NCBI RefSeq assembly: GCF_025905425.1
Contig: NZ_CP109603.1
Span: 3,798,501-3,862,500 of the forward strand
Length of the DNA: 64,000 nucleotides
Direction: 5' to 3'
Source of the DNA: Pseudomonas putida
GTDB lineage: Bacteria > Pseudomonadota > Gammaproteobacteria > Pseudomonadales > Pseudomonadaceae
The position numbers were made by a program, and so were the translations under genes. This document shows, piece by piece, positions 54,942 to 64,000 of this stretch (within the stretch, counting starts at the first letter, position 1; each line of letters opens with the position of its first letter). The notes beneath the pieces were generated by a model. The model did not search any database, was not told the origin of the DNA, and was given only the letters and a program-made list of their open reading frames with translations.

Positions 54942-56036
54942 TCAAAGCACCGCCTTCGGATAAGACCCCAACACCTTCAGCCCCACAGCCTCCTGGCTGA
55001 TCGCCTCCAGCACCGCCTTGATCAGCGGGTCACGGTGGTGACCAACGAAGTCAATGAAGAACACGTAGGTCCACTTGCCGCTGCGCGACGGACGGGTCTC
55101 GATGCGGGTGAGGTCGATACCGTTCTCGTGGAACGGCACCAACAGCTCGTGCAAGGCACCCGGCTTGTTGCTCATCGAGACGATGATCGAAGTCTTGTCG
55201 TCGCCGGTCGGTGGCACTTCCTGGCTGCCGATCATCAAGAAGCGCGTCGAGTTGTCCGGGCGGTCTTCGATCTTCTCGGCCAGACGGGTCAGGCCGTACA
55301 GGTTTGCCGCCATGTCGCCGGCGATCGCTGCCGAATTCCATTCACCCTTGACCCGTTTGGCCGCCTCGGCGTTGCTCGAAACCGCGACACGCTCGACGTT
55401 CGGGTAATGCGCATCCAGCCACTTGCGGCACTGGGCCAGGGACTGGGCGTGGGAGTAGATGCGGGTGATGCTGTCGGTCTTGGTGTTCTCGCCCACCAGC
55501 AAATGGTGGTGGATGCGCAGCTCGACCTCACCGCAAATCACCATATCGTGTTCGAGGAAGCTATCCAGGGTGTGGCTGACCGCACCCTCGGTGGAGTTTT
55601 CCACCGGCACCACGCCGAAGTTGACGGCACCGGCCGCCACTTCGCGGAACACTTCGTCGATGGCCGCCATCGGGCGGCTGATCACGGCATGGCCGAAGTG
55701 CTTCATCGCTGCTGCCTGGGTGAAGGTACCTTCAGGCCCCAGGTAGGCGATTTTCAGCGGCTCTTCCAGGGCCAGGCAGGACGACATGATCTCGCGGAAC
55801 AGCCGCGCCATCTCTTCGTTGCCCAGCGGCCCCTTGTTGCGCTCCATCACCCGCTTGAGCACGGCTGCTTCACGCTCAGGGCGATAGAACACCGGCTTTT
55901 CACCCTCGGCGAGCGAGGCGGTCTTGACCCTGGCCACTTCCTGGGCGCAACGGGCACGCTCGCTGATCAGCTCGAGGATCTTCTCGTCGAGGCTGTCGAT
56001 GCGTACGCGCAGCGCCTTGAGCTCGTGTTCGGACAT
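54942..56036 (-). CDS. pheA: Bifunctional chorismate mutase / prephenate dehydratase (P-protein)
   Basis: A 364-residue enzyme of phenylalanine synthesis. Residues 1-90 are chorismate mutase (LRVRIDSLDEKILELISERA), residues ~95-270 are prephenate dehydratase (YLGPEGTFTQAA, VPVENSTEGAV), and the last ~85 residues are the ACT domain with GALHELLVPF and IETRPSR for phenylalanine feedback control. It shares one base with the serC stop. Confidence 0.96.
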   Translation of the reverse strand: MSEHELKALRVRIDSLDEKILELISERARCAQEVARVKTASLAEGEKPVFYRPEREAAVLKRVMERNKGPLGNEEMARLFREIMSSCLALEEPLKIAYLGPEGTFTQAAAMKHFGHAVISRPMAAIDEVFREVAAGAVNFGVVPVENSTEGAVSHTLDSFLEHDMVICGEVELRIHHHLLVGENTKTDSITRIYSHAQSLAQCRKWLDAHYPNVERVAVSSNAEAAKRVKGEWNSAAIAGDMAANLYGLTRLAEKIEDRPDNSTRFLMIGSQEVPPTGDDKTSIIVSMSNKPGALHELLVPFHENGIDLTRIETRPSRSGKWTYVFFIDFVGHHRDPLIKAVLEAISQEAVGLKVLGSYPKAVL

Positions 56037-57121
56037 CAGCCGTGCTCCTTCTCGAATTCGGCCATGTAGCCAACCAGCGCTTCAACCGCCTCCAGGCCCA
56101 GGGCGTTGTAGATCGAGGCACGCATGCCGCCGACCGAGCGATGGCCCTTGAGGTTGAGCAAGCCACGGGCGTCGGCACCGGCCAGGAAGGCCTTGTCCAG
56201 GCGCTCGTCGGCCAGGCGGAACGGCACGTTCATCCACGACCGGGCGTTGAGGCTGATCGGGTTGGTGTAGAAGTCGCTGGCATCGATGAAGCTGTACAGG
56301 CGGTCTTTCTTGGCGCGGTTGCGCTGCTCCATGGCCTCGACGCCGCCCTGCTCCTTGAGCCACTCGAAGACCAGGCCCGAGAGGTACCAGGAATAAGTAG
56401 CCGGGGTGTTGTACATCGAGCCGTTGTCAGCCGAGACCTTGTAGTCGAGCATGGTCGGGCAGCTGCTGCGGGCATGGCCCAGCAGGTCTTCGCGAACGAT
56501 CACCACCACCAAGCCGCTTGGGCCGATGTTCTTCTGCGCGCCGGCGTAGATCAGGCCGAACTGCGACACGTCGATCGGGCGGGAGAGGATGTCGGACGAC
56601 ATGTCGACCACCAGCGGAACATCACCGGTCTCTGGCACCCAGTCGAACTGCAGGCCACCAATGGTCTCGTTAGACGCATAGTGAACGTAGGCTGCGTTCT
56701 TGGTCAGGTTCCAGTCATTCTGCCCCGGGATGGCCAGGTAGTCGTAGAGCTTGGCGCTGGCGGCAACATTGATATTGCCGAAACGACGCCCTTCCTCGAT
56801 GGCCTTCTTCGACCAGATACCGGTCTCGATATAGTCGGCGGTACCGTTTTCCGGCAGCAGGTTCAGCGGAATTTCAGCGAACTGCTGGCTGGCGCCGCCC
56901 TGCAGGAACAGGACCTTGTAGTTGGAGGGGACGGACAGCAGGTCACGCAGGTCCTGCTCGGCCTTCTCGGCGATGGCCACGTAATCGTCGCTGCGATGGC
57001 TCATTTCCATCACCGACAAACCCTTGCCACGCCAGTCCAGCATTTCGGCCTGGGCGCGCTGCAGGACAGCGTCAGGAAGCGCGGCAGGGCCTGCGCAGAA
57101 GTTAAAGGCTCGTTTGCTCAC
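56036..57121 (-). CDS. serC: Phosphoserine aminotransferase
   Basis: Makes phosphoserine from phosphohydroxypyruvate with PLP, and also serves vitamin B6 synthesis. The 361-residue protein starts at the GTG at 57121 (VSKRAFNFCAGPAALP), the same N-terminus as the P. aeruginosa enzyme. The PLP lysine lies in YAGAQKNIGPSG. Part of the gyrA-serC-pheA-tyrA/aroA-cmk-rpsA string. A GTG six bases upstream (57127) is a minor alternative. Confidence 0.96.
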   Translation of the reverse strand: MSKRAFNFCAGPAALPDAVLQRAQAEMLDWRGKGLSVMEMSHRSDDYVAIAEKAEQDLRDLLSVPSNYKVLFLQGGASQQFAEIPLNLLPENGTADYIETGIWSKKAIEEGRRFGNINVAASAKLYDYLAIPGQNDWNLTKNAAYVHYASNETIGGLQFDWVPETGDVPLVVDMSSDILSRPIDVSQFGLIYAGAQKNIGPSGLVVVIVREDLLGHARSSCPTMLDYKVSADNGSMYNTPATYSWYLSGLVFEWLKEQGGVEAMEQRNRAKKDRLYSFIDASDFYTNPISLNARSWMNVPFRLADERLDKAFLAGADARGLLNLKGHRSVGGMRASIYNALGLEAVEALVGYMAEFEKEHG

Positions 57122-57167
57122 ATCCACTCTCGCTCTAATAGATCTAAACAGCTAGTTCTGCGGGAAC

Positions 57168-57257
57168 CCTGTGGGAGCGGGCTTGCCCCGCGAACACCGG
57201 CGAAGCCGGTGCCAAACACCGCGCCGCCTGGTCACGGGCAAGCCCGCTCCCACAGGG
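57168..57257. repeat. Inverted REP pair with inner hairpin between gyrA and serC
   Basis: Outer arms CCCTGTGGGAGCGGGCTTGC and their complement enclose a second small palindrome, CACCGGCGAAGCCGGTG, near 57195-57211. Confidence 0.9.
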
Positions 57258-57284
57258 CCAGGCATTGCCCGGCCTAATCAGTCA

Positions 57285-57310
57285 AACGGGGCGACCTTGG
57301 TCGCCCCGTT
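57285..57310 (-). terminator. Terminator-like hairpin after gyrA
   Basis: AACGGGGCGA and TCGCCCCGTT pair around CCTTGG, 16 bases after the gyrA stop. The T-run on the minus strand is short. Confidence 0.65.
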
Positions 57311-57325
57311 CGGGTTTACGCTTGC

Positions 57326-60091
57326 TTACTCCTGCGGGGCCTCTTCGGCACCCGCAGCGTCTTCATTGTCTGGCGCTTCAGCCTCGACGCCCTCCTCGTC
57401 CGTCTCGATCACCTCATCGAGCTCGTCCTCGGATGGCTCCTGGATACGCTCCAGGCCTACCAGCGTTTCGTCAGCCGCCAGCTTGATCAGCGTCACACCC
57501 TGGGTGTTACGGCTCAGGCTGGAAACTTCGCCAACCCGTGTCCGCACCAAGGTGCCCTGGTCCGAGATGAGCATGATCTCTTCGCCTTCCTGGACCTGGA
57601 TGGCACCGATCAACAGACCGTTGCGACCCTTGGTACCCATCGCGATCACGCCCTGACCACCACGGCCGCGACGCGGGAACTTGGACAGCGGCGTACGCTT
57701 GCCGAAGCCACGCTCGGAGGCGGTGAGGATCTGCGCGCCGGATTCCGGGATCAGCATCGAAATGATCTGCTGCCCCTTGCCCAGCTTCATGCCGCGCACA
57801 CCACGGGCGGTACGGCCCATTTCGCGCACCACGCTCTCGGCGAAGCGGATCACCTTGCCGGCGTCGGAGAACATCATGACTTCTTTGGCACCATCGGTGA
57901 TGGCCGCAGCAATCAGGGTGTCGCCTTCTTTTAGCTTCAGGGCGATCAGGCCGTTGGAGCGCGGACGGGCGAACTGCACCAGCGGGGTTTTCTTGACGGT
58001 ACCGGACGCAGTCGCCATGAAGATGTACGCGCCAGTCGGCTCTGCCACCCACTCTGGGGTGTCGCCGTCTTCTTCGTCGACTTCTTCGACCTCTACCACT
58101 TCACCTTCGATCACACCCTCGTCGCCGTCTTCCAGCTCTTCATCCGGATCGGCGCTTTGCTGCAAGGCTTCGAGGTCGATCTGCAGCATGGCGGTGATGC
58201 GCTCACCTTCCTCCAGCGGCAGCAGGTTGACCAACGGGCGGCCACGGGCGGCACGGGAGGCCTCGGGGATCTCGTAGGTCTTCTTCCAGTACACCTTGCC
58301 CTTGCTGGAGAACAGCAACAGGGTGGCGTGACTGTTGGCGACCAACAGGTGCTCGATGTAGTCCTCGTCCTTCACGCCAGTCGCCGACTTGCCCTTGCCG
58401 CCACGGCGCTGGGCCTGGTAGGCGGACAGCGGCTGGGTCTTGGCGTAGCCACCGTGGGAGATGGTCACCACGCGCTCTTCTTCCGGGATCATGTCGCCGT
58501 AGTTGAGGTCATGGCTGGCGTTGAGGATTTCGGTACGGCGAACATCGCCGTATTCGGCGCGGATCGCTTCAAGCTCTTCGCGGATCACTTCCATCAGGCG
58601 CTCGGCGCTGCTGAGGATGCGGATCAGTTCGCCGATCTGCTCGAGAATTTCCTGGTACTCGGCCAGCAGCTTCTCATGCTCCAGGCCAGTCAGGCGGTGC
58701 AGACGCAGGTCGAGGATCGCCTGGGCCTGTTCCGGCGACAGGTAATACTTGCCGTCGCGCAGGCCGTATTGCTCTGGCAGGTCTTCAGGGCGGCAGGAAT
58801 CGGCGCCTGCGCGCTCGACCATGACCTGCACGGCGCTGGATTCCCAGGCAGTGGCAATCAACGCTTCCCTGGCTTCCGATGGCGTCGGCGAGGCCTTGAT
58901 CAGGGCGATGACCGGGTCGATGTTGGACAGCGCAACCGCCTGACCTTCAAGGATGTGGCCACGTTCGCGGGCCTTGCGCAGCTCGAACACGGTACGGCGC
59001 GTGACCACTTCACGACGGTGACGGACGAACGCTTCGAGCAGGTCCTTGAGGTTGAGCAGACGCGGGCGACCATCGATCAGCGCCACGACGTTGATACCGA
59101 ACACGCTCTGCAGCTGGGTTTGCTGGTAGAGGTTGTTGAGCACCACCTCCGGCACCTCGCCGCGACGCAGCTCGATGACGATGCGCATACCGTCCTTGTC
59201 GGACTCATCGCGCAGCTCGGTGATGCCTTCGATCTTCTTCTCTTTGACCAGCTCGGCGATCTTCTCGATCAGACGCGCCTTGTTCAGCTGGTACGGCAGC
59301 TCGGTGACGACGATCTGCTGACGGCCACCGACCTTGTCGATGTCTTCGATCTCGGAGCGGGCGCGCATGTAGATGCGGCCACGGCCGGTACGGTAGGCCT
59401 CGATGATGCCCTGACGGCCATTGATGATACCGGCAGTCGGGAAGTCCGGCCCAGGGATGAACTGCATCAGTTCATCGATGGTGACTTCCGGGTTGTCGAT
59501 CAGCGCCAGGCAGCCATCGATGACTTCACCGAGGTTGTGCGGCGGAATGTTGGTCGCCATGCCCACGGCGATACCGCTGGAGCCGTTGACCAGCAGGTTG
59601 GGGATCCGGGTCGGCATGACCGCCGGGATCTGCTCGGTGCCGTCATAGTTGGGCACCCAGTCGACGGTCTCTTTGTGCAGGTCGGCCAGCAGCTCGTGGG
59701 CCAGCTTGGACATGCGCACTTCGGTGTATCGCATGGCCGCGGCGTTGTCGCCGTCGACCGAACCGAAGTTGCCCTGACCATCGACCAGCAGGTAGCGCAG
59801 CGAGAACGGCTGGGCCATACGCACGATGGTGTCGTAGACCGCAGTGTCGCCGTGCGGGTGGTACTTACCGATCACGTCACCGACCACACGGGCGGACTTC
59901 TTGTACGGTTTGTTCCAGTCGTTGCCCAGTTCGCTCATCGCATAGAGAACGCGACGATGCACGGGCTTCAAGCCGTCACGTGCATCGGGCAGCGCTCGCC
60001 CGACAATCACGCTCATCGCGTAGTCGAGGTAAGACTGTCTCAGTTCGTCTTCGATATTGACCGGGAGGATTTCTTTGGCCAGTTCGCCCAT
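57326..60091 (-). CDS. gyrA: DNA gyrase subunit A
   Basis: A 921-residue type II topoisomerase subunit. The quinolone-resistance region reads [18 protein letters not shown], with Thr at the position of E. coli Ser83 and Asp at 87, which is wild type for Pseudomonas. The catalytic Tyr lies in [11 protein letters not shown]. The C-terminal DNA-wrapping beta-pinwheel contains the GyrA box QRRGGKG, and the protein ends with a long acidic tail. It is the first gene of the minus-strand block that runs to ihfB. Confidence 0.98.
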   Translation of the reverse strand: MGELAKEILPVNIEDELRQSYLDYAMSVIVGRALPDARDGLKPVHRRVLYAMSELGNDWNKPYKKSARVVGDVIGKYHPHGDTAVYDTIVRMAQPFSLRYLLVDGQGNFGSVDGDNAAAMRYTEVRMSKLAHELLADLHKETVDWVPNYDGTEQIPAVMPTRIPNLLVNGSSGIAVGMATNIPPHNLGEVIDGCLALIDNPEVTIDELMQFIPGPDFPTAGIINGRQGIIEAYRTGRGRIYMRARSEIEDIDKVGGRQQIVVTELPYQLNKARLIEKIAELVKEKKIEGITELRDESDKDGMRIVIELRRGEVPEVVLNNLYQQTQLQSVFGINVVALIDGRPRLLNLKDLLEAFVRHRREVVTRRTVFELRKARERGHILEGQAVALSNIDPVIALIKASPTPSEAREALIATAWESSAVQVMVERAGADSCRPEDLPEQYGLRDGKYYLSPEQAQAILDLRLHRLTGLEHEKLLAEYQEILEQIGELIRILSSAERLMEVIREELEAIRAEYGDVRRTEILNASHDLNYGDMIPEEERVVTISHGGYAKTQPLSAYQAQRRGGKGKSATGVKDEDYIEHLLVANSHATLLLFSSKGKVYWKKTYEIPEASRAARGRPLVNLLPLEEGERITAMLQIDLEALQQSADPDEELEDGDEGVIEGEVVEVEEVDEEDGDTPEWVAEPTGAYIFMATASGTVKKTPLVQFARPRSNGLIALKLKEGDTLIAAAITDGAKEVMMFSDAGKVIRFAESVVREMGRTARGVRGMKLGKGQQIISMLIPESGAQILTASERGFGKRTPLSKFPRRGRGGQGVIAMGTKGRNGLLIGAIQVQEGEEIMLISDQGTLVRTRVGEVSSLSRNTQGVTLIKLAADETLVGLERIQEPSEDELDEVIETDEEGVEAEAPDNEDAAGAEEAPQE

Positions 60092-60293
60092 GAGAAGCCT
60101 GATTCCTTTTTCTGGTGAAACTTCGCAGCGCCATCAAGGGCCGAACGAAGCTCGCCGCCGCGACGCGCAGTGGTGCGACGACTTACGACAAATCAATGAG
60201 TTGTGCCATGGATCTGCGCAAATTTGGCCGCCGTGATGGGCGGTCTTGGAAACTGCCGGATGTTATCACAAAGGCGGTGCTGGTGGGGAGATG

Positions 60294-60434
60294 TGTAGGA
60301 GCGGCCTAGCCGGGCGCCGGACCGGTCGGAAAGGGGCGCGCAGCGGCCCCAGGATTTGTGTTGCGACATAGATTGCTGGGGCCTTGCGCGCCCCTTTCCG
60401 ACCGGTCCGGCGCCCCGGCAAGGCCGCTCCTACA
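60294..60434. repeat. Large imperfect palindrome between gyrA and mtnA, of a different REP family
   Basis: Arms of about 60 bases (TGTAGGAGCGGCCTAGCCGG and its near-complement, through GGACCGGTCGGAAAGGGGCG) are complementary around an AT-richer loop. The sequence differs from the CTTCGCGGGCAAG-type REPs elsewhere in the window. On either strand it can form a very stable hairpin. Confidence 0.85.
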
Positions 60435-60438
60435 GAAA

Positions 60439-61515
60439 TCAATGCAAACGCTTGCGACACATCAGCTGGGCCAGCTTGGCGGCATCCGGGCGCTCGACCA
60501 CGCCCCTTTCGGTCACGATCACGTCGATCAGGTCAGCCGGGGTCACGTCGAATACCGGGTTGAATACCTCGACATCCGGCGCCACACGGGTTCCGGCGTA
60601 ATCCAGCAGCTCGTCAGCATCGCGCTCTTCGAGCGGAATGTCCTCGCCCGTGGCCAGGTTAAGGTCGATGCTGGTGCTCGGCGCCACCACCATAAAGCGC
60701 ACACCGTGGTGCATGGCACTGACCGCCAGCTGGTAAGTGCCGATCTTACTGGCCACATCGCCATTGGCGGCGATGCAGTCGGCACCGACCACCACCCAGG
60801 TAATGCCTTTGCTCTTCATCAAGTGGGCCAGGGCCGAATCGGCACACAGGGTCACCGGAATACCTTCGTTGGCCAGCTCCCAGGCGGTCAGGCGCGCGCC
60901 TTGGAGCCAGGGCCGGGTTTCGCCGGCGTACACGCGTTCGACCATGCCCTCCAGGTACCCCGCGCGGATCACCCCCAGCGCAGTGCCAAAACCGCCGCTG
61001 GCCAGGGCACCGGCATTGCCGTAGGTAAGCAGGGTCTGGGCATTGCCCTGATGACGGCGAATCAGTTCGATGCCGTGCTGGGCCATGGTCAGGTTGGCTT
61101 CGCGATCGCTTTCATGGATCGCCACCGCCTCGGCCTCCAGCATCGCCAGCACGTCGTCTTCCGGGCGCAGACGCTGCAGGCGCTCGCGCATGCGGTTCAG
61201 TGCCCAGAACAGGTTGGCAGCGGTGGGGCGCGCCTCGGCCAGGCTGAGGAAGTCTTCTTCCAGGTCCAGCTCCCAGTCGCCACCCTCGGCCAGGCGCTCT
61301 TCCAGGGCCAGGACCAGGCCGTAGGCCGCGGCAATGCCGATGGCCGAAGCGCCACGTACGGCCATGTCACGGATCGCGGCCACTACCTGCGCGACATTGT
61401 CGCAGGCCAGCCAAACCTCCTGCGACGGCAGCAGACGCTGGTCGAGCAGATGCAGGACGCCGCCTTGCCAGCGGATCGCGGTCACCTTCTCCGCCGCCAA
61501 AAGTCGCTCGCGCAT
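60439..61515 (-). CDS. mtnA: Methylthioribose-1-phosphate isomerase
   Basis: A 358-residue enzyme of the methionine salvage pathway that isomerises MTR-1-P to methylthioribulose-1-P. It has [27 protein letters not shown] with the catalytic-loop Gly/Ala pattern, and [20 protein letters not shown] holding the conserved Asp. The ATG at 61515 follows GGGGAGAGGCG; a frame open to 61542 is not supported. It is divergent from ubiG. Confidence 0.96.
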   Translation of the reverse strand: MRERLLAAEKVTAIRWQGGVLHLLDQRLLPSQEVWLACDNVAQVVAAIRDMAVRGASAIGIAAAYGLVLALEERLAEGGDWELDLEEDFLSLAEARPTAANLFWALNRMRERLQRLRPEDDVLAMLEAEAVAIHESDREANLTMAQHGIELIRRHQGNAQTLLTYGNAGALASGGFGTALGVIRAGYLEGMVERVYAGETRPWLQGARLTAWELANEGIPVTLCADSALAHLMKSKGITWVVVGADCIAANGDVASKIGTYQLAVSAMHHGVRFMVVAPSTSIDLNLATGEDIPLEERDADELLDYAGTRVAPDVEVFNPVFDVTPADLIDVIVTERGVVERPDAAKLAQLMCRKRLH

Positions 61516-61625
61516 CGCCTCTCCCCGTCGTTCGGATATCAAAAGCCGGCGATTATAGCGACCCTCGGCCTTGAGCGCTCGGGTATACTCCGGCCCAATT
61601 TAGCGAAGTTTCAGAGGACTCTTAA

Positions 61626-62324
61626 ATGAGCAACGTCGACCACGCCGAAATTGCCAAGTTCGAAGCCTTGGCCCACCGCTGGTGGGACCGTGAAAGCGAG
61701 TTCAAGCCGCTGCATGAAATCAACCCGTTGCGCGTCAACTGGATCGACGAGCGGGTCGGCCTGGCTGGCAAGAAGGTACTGGACGTAGGTTGCGGTGGCG
61801 GCATTCTCAGCGAATCCATGGCCCTGCGCGGCGCCACGGTGACCGGCATCGACATGGGCGAGGCACCGCTGGCGGTTGCCCAACTGCACCAGCTGGAATC
61901 CGGCGTCGAAGTGGAGTACCGGCAGATCACCGCCGAAGCCCTGGCCGAAGAGATGCCCGAGCAGTTCGACGTGGTCACCTGCCTGGAAATGCTCGAACAC
62001 GTCCCTGACCCGTCGTCGGTGATCCGTGCCTGCTACCGCATGGTCAAGCCTGGCGGGCAGGTGTTCTTCTCGACCATCAACCGCAACCCCAAGGCCTACC
62101 TGCTGGCCATCGTCGGCGCCGAGTACATCCTCAAGATGCTGCCGCGCGGCACCCACGACTTCAAGAAGTTCATCCGCCCCTCGGAGCTTGGCGCCTGGAG
62201 CCGCGCTGCCGGCCTTGAAGTCAAGGACATCATTGGCCTGACCTACAACCCGCTGACCAAGCACTACAAGCTCTGCGGCGATGTGGACGTCAACTACATG
62301 ATCCAGACCCTGCGCGAGGAATGA
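61626..62324 (+). CDS. ubiG: Ubiquinone biosynthesis O-methyltransferase
   Basis: A 232-residue SAM methyltransferase acting twice in ubiquinone synthesis. [20 protein letters not shown] binds SAM, and [13 protein letters not shown] and [17 protein letters not shown] are UbiG-specific stretches. It overlaps the start region of the HAD gene, so the two are probably co-transcribed. Confidence 0.96.
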   Translation: MSNVDHAEIAKFEALAHRWWDRESEFKPLHEINPLRVNWIDERVGLAGKKVLDVGCGGGILSESMALRGATVTGIDMGEAPLAVAQLHQLESGVEVEYRQITAEALAEEMPEQFDVVTCLEMLEHVPDPSSVIRACYRMVKPGGQVFFSTINRNPKAYLLAIVGAEYILKMLPRGTHDFKKFIRPSELGAWSRAAGLEVKDIIGLTYNPLTKHYKLCGDVDVNYMIQTLREE

Positions 62325-62326
62325 GC

Positions 62327-62998
62327 ATGCGTTTGCGAGCAGTACTCTTCGACATGGACGGCACCCTGCTCGACACGGCGCCGGACTTCATCGCCATCTG
62401 CCAGGCCATGCTTGCCGAACGCGGCTTGCCAGCAATCGACGACAACCTGATTCGTGGGGTGATTTCCGGCGGTGCCCGTGCCATGGTCGCCGTCACCTTT
62501 GCCATGGACCCGGAGGCCGAAGGCTTCGAGGCCCTGCGCCTGGAGTTTCTGGAGCGCTACCAGCGCGACTGCGCGGTGCACAGCAAGCTGTTCGACGGCA
62601 TGGCCGAGCTCTTGGCCGACATCGAGAAAGGCAATCTGCTGTGGGGCGTGGTCACCAACAAGCCAGTGCGCTTCGCTGAGCCGATCATGCAGCGCCTGGG
62701 CCTGGCCGAGCGTTCGGCACTGTTGATCTGCCCGGACCACGTGAAGAACAGCAAGCCTGACCCCGAGCCGCTGATCCTGGCCTGCAAGACGCTGAACCTG
62801 GACCCGGCCAGCGTATTGTTCGTCGGCGACGACCTGCGCGACATTGAGTCTGGCCGCGACGCCGGCACCCGCACGGCGGCGGTGCGCTACGGCTATATTC
62901 ATCCAGAAGACAACCCGAACAACTGGGGTGCCGACGTGGTGGTGGACCACCCGCTGGAACTGCGCAAGGTGATCGACAGCGCGCTGTGCGGCTGCTGA
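62327..62998 (+). CDS. mupP: N-acetylmuramic acid 6-phosphate phosphatase (HAD superfamily)
   Basis: A 223-residue HAD phosphatase. The nucleophile motif is [15 protein letters not shown], motif II is VVTNKP, and [12 protein letters not shown] holds the metal acids. Genes in this position were long called gph; in P. putida and P. aeruginosa the ubiG-linked homologue is MupP, which dephosphorylates MurNAc-6-P in the peptidoglycan recycling route that bypasses MurA and gives fosfomycin tolerance. GAGGA lies at good spacing before the ATG at 62327; an ATG at 62321 overlaps the ubiG stop. Confidence 0.9.
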   Translation: MRLRAVLFDMDGTLLDTAPDFIAICQAMLAERGLPAIDDNLIRGVISGGARAMVAVTFAMDPEAEGFEALRLEFLERYQRDCAVHSKLFDGMAELLADIEKGNLLWGVVTNKPVRFAEPIMQRLGLAERSALLICPDHVKNSKPDPEPLILACKTLNLDPASVLFVGDDLRDIESGRDAGTRTAAVRYGYIHPEDNPNNWGADVVVDHPLELRKVIDSALCGC

Positions 62999-63020
62999 TC
63001 GAGACCTGGAGTCAGCAGGG

Positions 63021-63112
63021 CCTGTGGGAGCGGGCTTGCCCCGCGAACACGGGCGAAGCCCGTGCCATCCTCCGCGCCGCCTGCTTCGCGGGGCAAGCCC
63101 GCTCCCACAAGG
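63021..63112. repeat. Inverted REP pair between mupP and yciK
   Basis: Arms CCTGTGGGAGCGGGCTTGCC and complement, with an inner GAACACGGGCGAAGCCCGTG hairpin. Same family as the copies near gyrA and pheA. Confidence 0.9.
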
Positions 63113-63146
63113 AACGGCACAGCCCAATGAACAAGGGAAAAATCTG

Positions 63147-63887
63147 ATGTTCGACTACACCGCCCGTCCCGACCTGCTGCAAGGCCGGGTCATCCTGATC
63201 ACCGGTGCCGGCCGCGGCATCGGTGCCGCTGCCGCCAAGGCCTACGCTGCACTGGGTGCCACCGTGCTGCTGCTGGGCAAGACCGAGGCCAACCTCAACG
63301 AGGTCTACGACCAGATCGAGGCCGCCGGGCACCCACAACCGGTGGTCATCCCGTTCAACCTGGAAACCGCCCTGCCCCACCAGTACGACGAGCTGGCGGT
63401 CATGATCGAAGACCAGTTCGGGCGCCTCGACGGCTTGCTCAACAACGCCTCGATCATCGGCCCGCGCACACCCCTGGAGCAGTTGTCGGGTGACAACTTC
63501 ATGCGTGTGATGCACATCAACGTCGATGCCACCTTCATGCTCACCAGCACCCTGCTACCGCTGCTCAAGCTGTCGGAGGATGCCTCAGTGGTGTTCACCT
63601 CCAGCAGTGTCGGGCGTAAAGGCCGGGCCTACTGGGGTGCCTACGGTGTCTCGAAGTTCGCCACCGAAGGCCTGATGCAGACCTTGGCCGACGAATTGGA
63701 AGGGGTTGCGCCGGTGCGCTCGAACAGCATCAACCCAGGCGCCACGCGCACGGCGATGCGGGCCCAGGCCTACCCCAGCGAGAACCCGCTGAACAACCCG
63801 CTGCCTGAGGAGATCTTGCCAGTGTACCTGTACCTGATGGGGCCGGACAGTACCGGGGTGAATGGGCAGGCGTTCAACGCGCAGTGA
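63147..63887 (+). CDS. yciK: YciK family SDR oxidoreductase
   Basis: A 246-residue short-chain dehydrogenase with ITGAGRGIGAAAAKAYA for cofactor binding, LLNNASIIGP in place of the usual NNAG, and Tyr/Lys in YGVSKFATEG. YciK-type enzymes are conserved in gamma-proteobacteria with no settled substrate. The ATG at 63147 (MFDYTARPDLLQG) is the family start; the frame upstream runs through a REP pair and is not coding. It probably belongs to the ubiG-mupP transcript. Confidence 0.92.
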   Translation: MFDYTARPDLLQGRVILITGAGRGIGAAAAKAYAALGATVLLLGKTEANLNEVYDQIEAAGHPQPVVIPFNLETALPHQYDELAVMIEDQFGRLDGLLNNASIIGPRTPLEQLSGDNFMRVMHINVDATFMLTSTLLPLLKLSEDASVVFTSSSVGRKGRAYWGAYGVSKFATEGLMQTLADELEGVAPVRSNSINPGATRTAMRAQAYPSENPLNNPLPEEILPVYLYLMGPDSTGVNGQAFNAQ

Positions 63888-63896
63888 TTTGTGGGT

Positions 63897-64000
63897 TGCC
63901 GGTGCTGGCCTCTTCACGGGCAAGCCCGCCCCCACAGGATTTGCACGATGCCAAAAGGCAGTGACAACCCTGTGGGAGCGGGCCCGCCAAGAGGCCGGTA
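63897..64000. repeat. Inverted REP pair, cut by the window edge
   Basis: CCGGTGCTGGCCTCTTCACG with GGGCAAGCCCGCCCCCACAG, then a complementary arm starting CCCTGTGGGAGCGGGCCCGC and ending at the last base. It is more degenerate than the other copies. Confidence 0.8.

Noticed and set aside
58157..60118. A 653-codon plus-strand frame opposite gyrA
   Set aside because: gyrA on the other strand is certain, and long antisense frames are common in high-G+C genes. Similar shadows lie opposite tyrA-aroA (52632-54011), pheA (54051-56069), serC (56042-57277) and rpsA (50559-51893).
1..64000. tRNA, rRNA, prophage or insertion-sequence genes
   Set aside because: No cloverleaf sequence, rRNA segment, transposase or integrase was recognised by eye. 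A tRNA or covariance-model scan would be needed to exclude small RNAs.

Overview
The window is a high-G+C chromosome segment from a fluorescent pseudomonad, most probably of the Pseudomonas putida group. Three things point there: the housekeeping order yciK-mupP-ubiG / mtnA-gyrA-serC-pheA-tyrA/aroA-cmk-rpsA-ihfB with pyrF at the far side, the fused TyrA-AroA protein, and several REP-type inverted repeats built on a core like GGGAGCGGGCTTGCCCGCG. The interval between ihfB and pyrF is occupied by a large surface-polysaccharide region. In P. aeruginosa the O-antigen locus likewise starts next to ihfB.

Left end (1-7.5 kb): a partial MocR-type regulator, an MFS transporter, an SDR oxidoreductase, an NADP-dependent MDR oxidoreductase, an acyltransferase, pyrF, a small DUF2897 protein and a ComEA-like secreted protein.

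Plus-strand glycan module (8-27.8 kb): wecB and wecC make UDP-ManNAcA. They are followed by a 2489-residue protein (10412-17881) that joins a methyltransferase, about 1100 residues of coiled coil and at least two glycosyltransferase domains. Next come a glycosyltransferase fused to a DUF6270 domain, a lipoprotein, a membrane protein with a degenerate kinase-like domain, two GT4 glycosyltransferases, a second related lipoprotein, then an AT-rich patch with a putative uronyl C5-epimerase and a stand-alone DUF6270 protein. No flippase, polymerase or ABC transporter was recognised in this module.

Minus-strand O-antigen module (28-46.4 kb): an apparently complete Wzx/Wzy set read from wzz towards rmlA. 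It holds wzz, an RmlC-FdtA fusion, fdtC-like and fdtB-like genes, wzx, a glycosyltransferase, wzy, three more glycosyltransferases, an acetyltransferase, a wbpV-like reductase, a wbpL/wecA-like initiating transferase, a wbpM-like dehydratase and rmlBDA. It predicts an O-unit started on UDP-QuiNAc or UDP-FucNAc and containing L-rhamnose and probably Fuc3NAc.

Right end (46.6-64 kb): an MBL/beta-CASP protein, a LapA-domain protein, ihfB, an acyltransferase lying between ihfB and rpsA, then rpsA, cmk, tyrA-aroA, pheA, serC, gyrA and mtnA on the minus strand, and ubiG, mupP and yciK on the plus strand.

The most unusual item is the giant protein. Its coiled coil carries ten 105-bp (35-residue) tandem repeats, and four of them form a 420-bp block that is duplicated almost perfectly. 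By analogy with WbdD-type chain terminators it could be a glycan-length ruler whose length changes by repeat recombination. That role is an inference.
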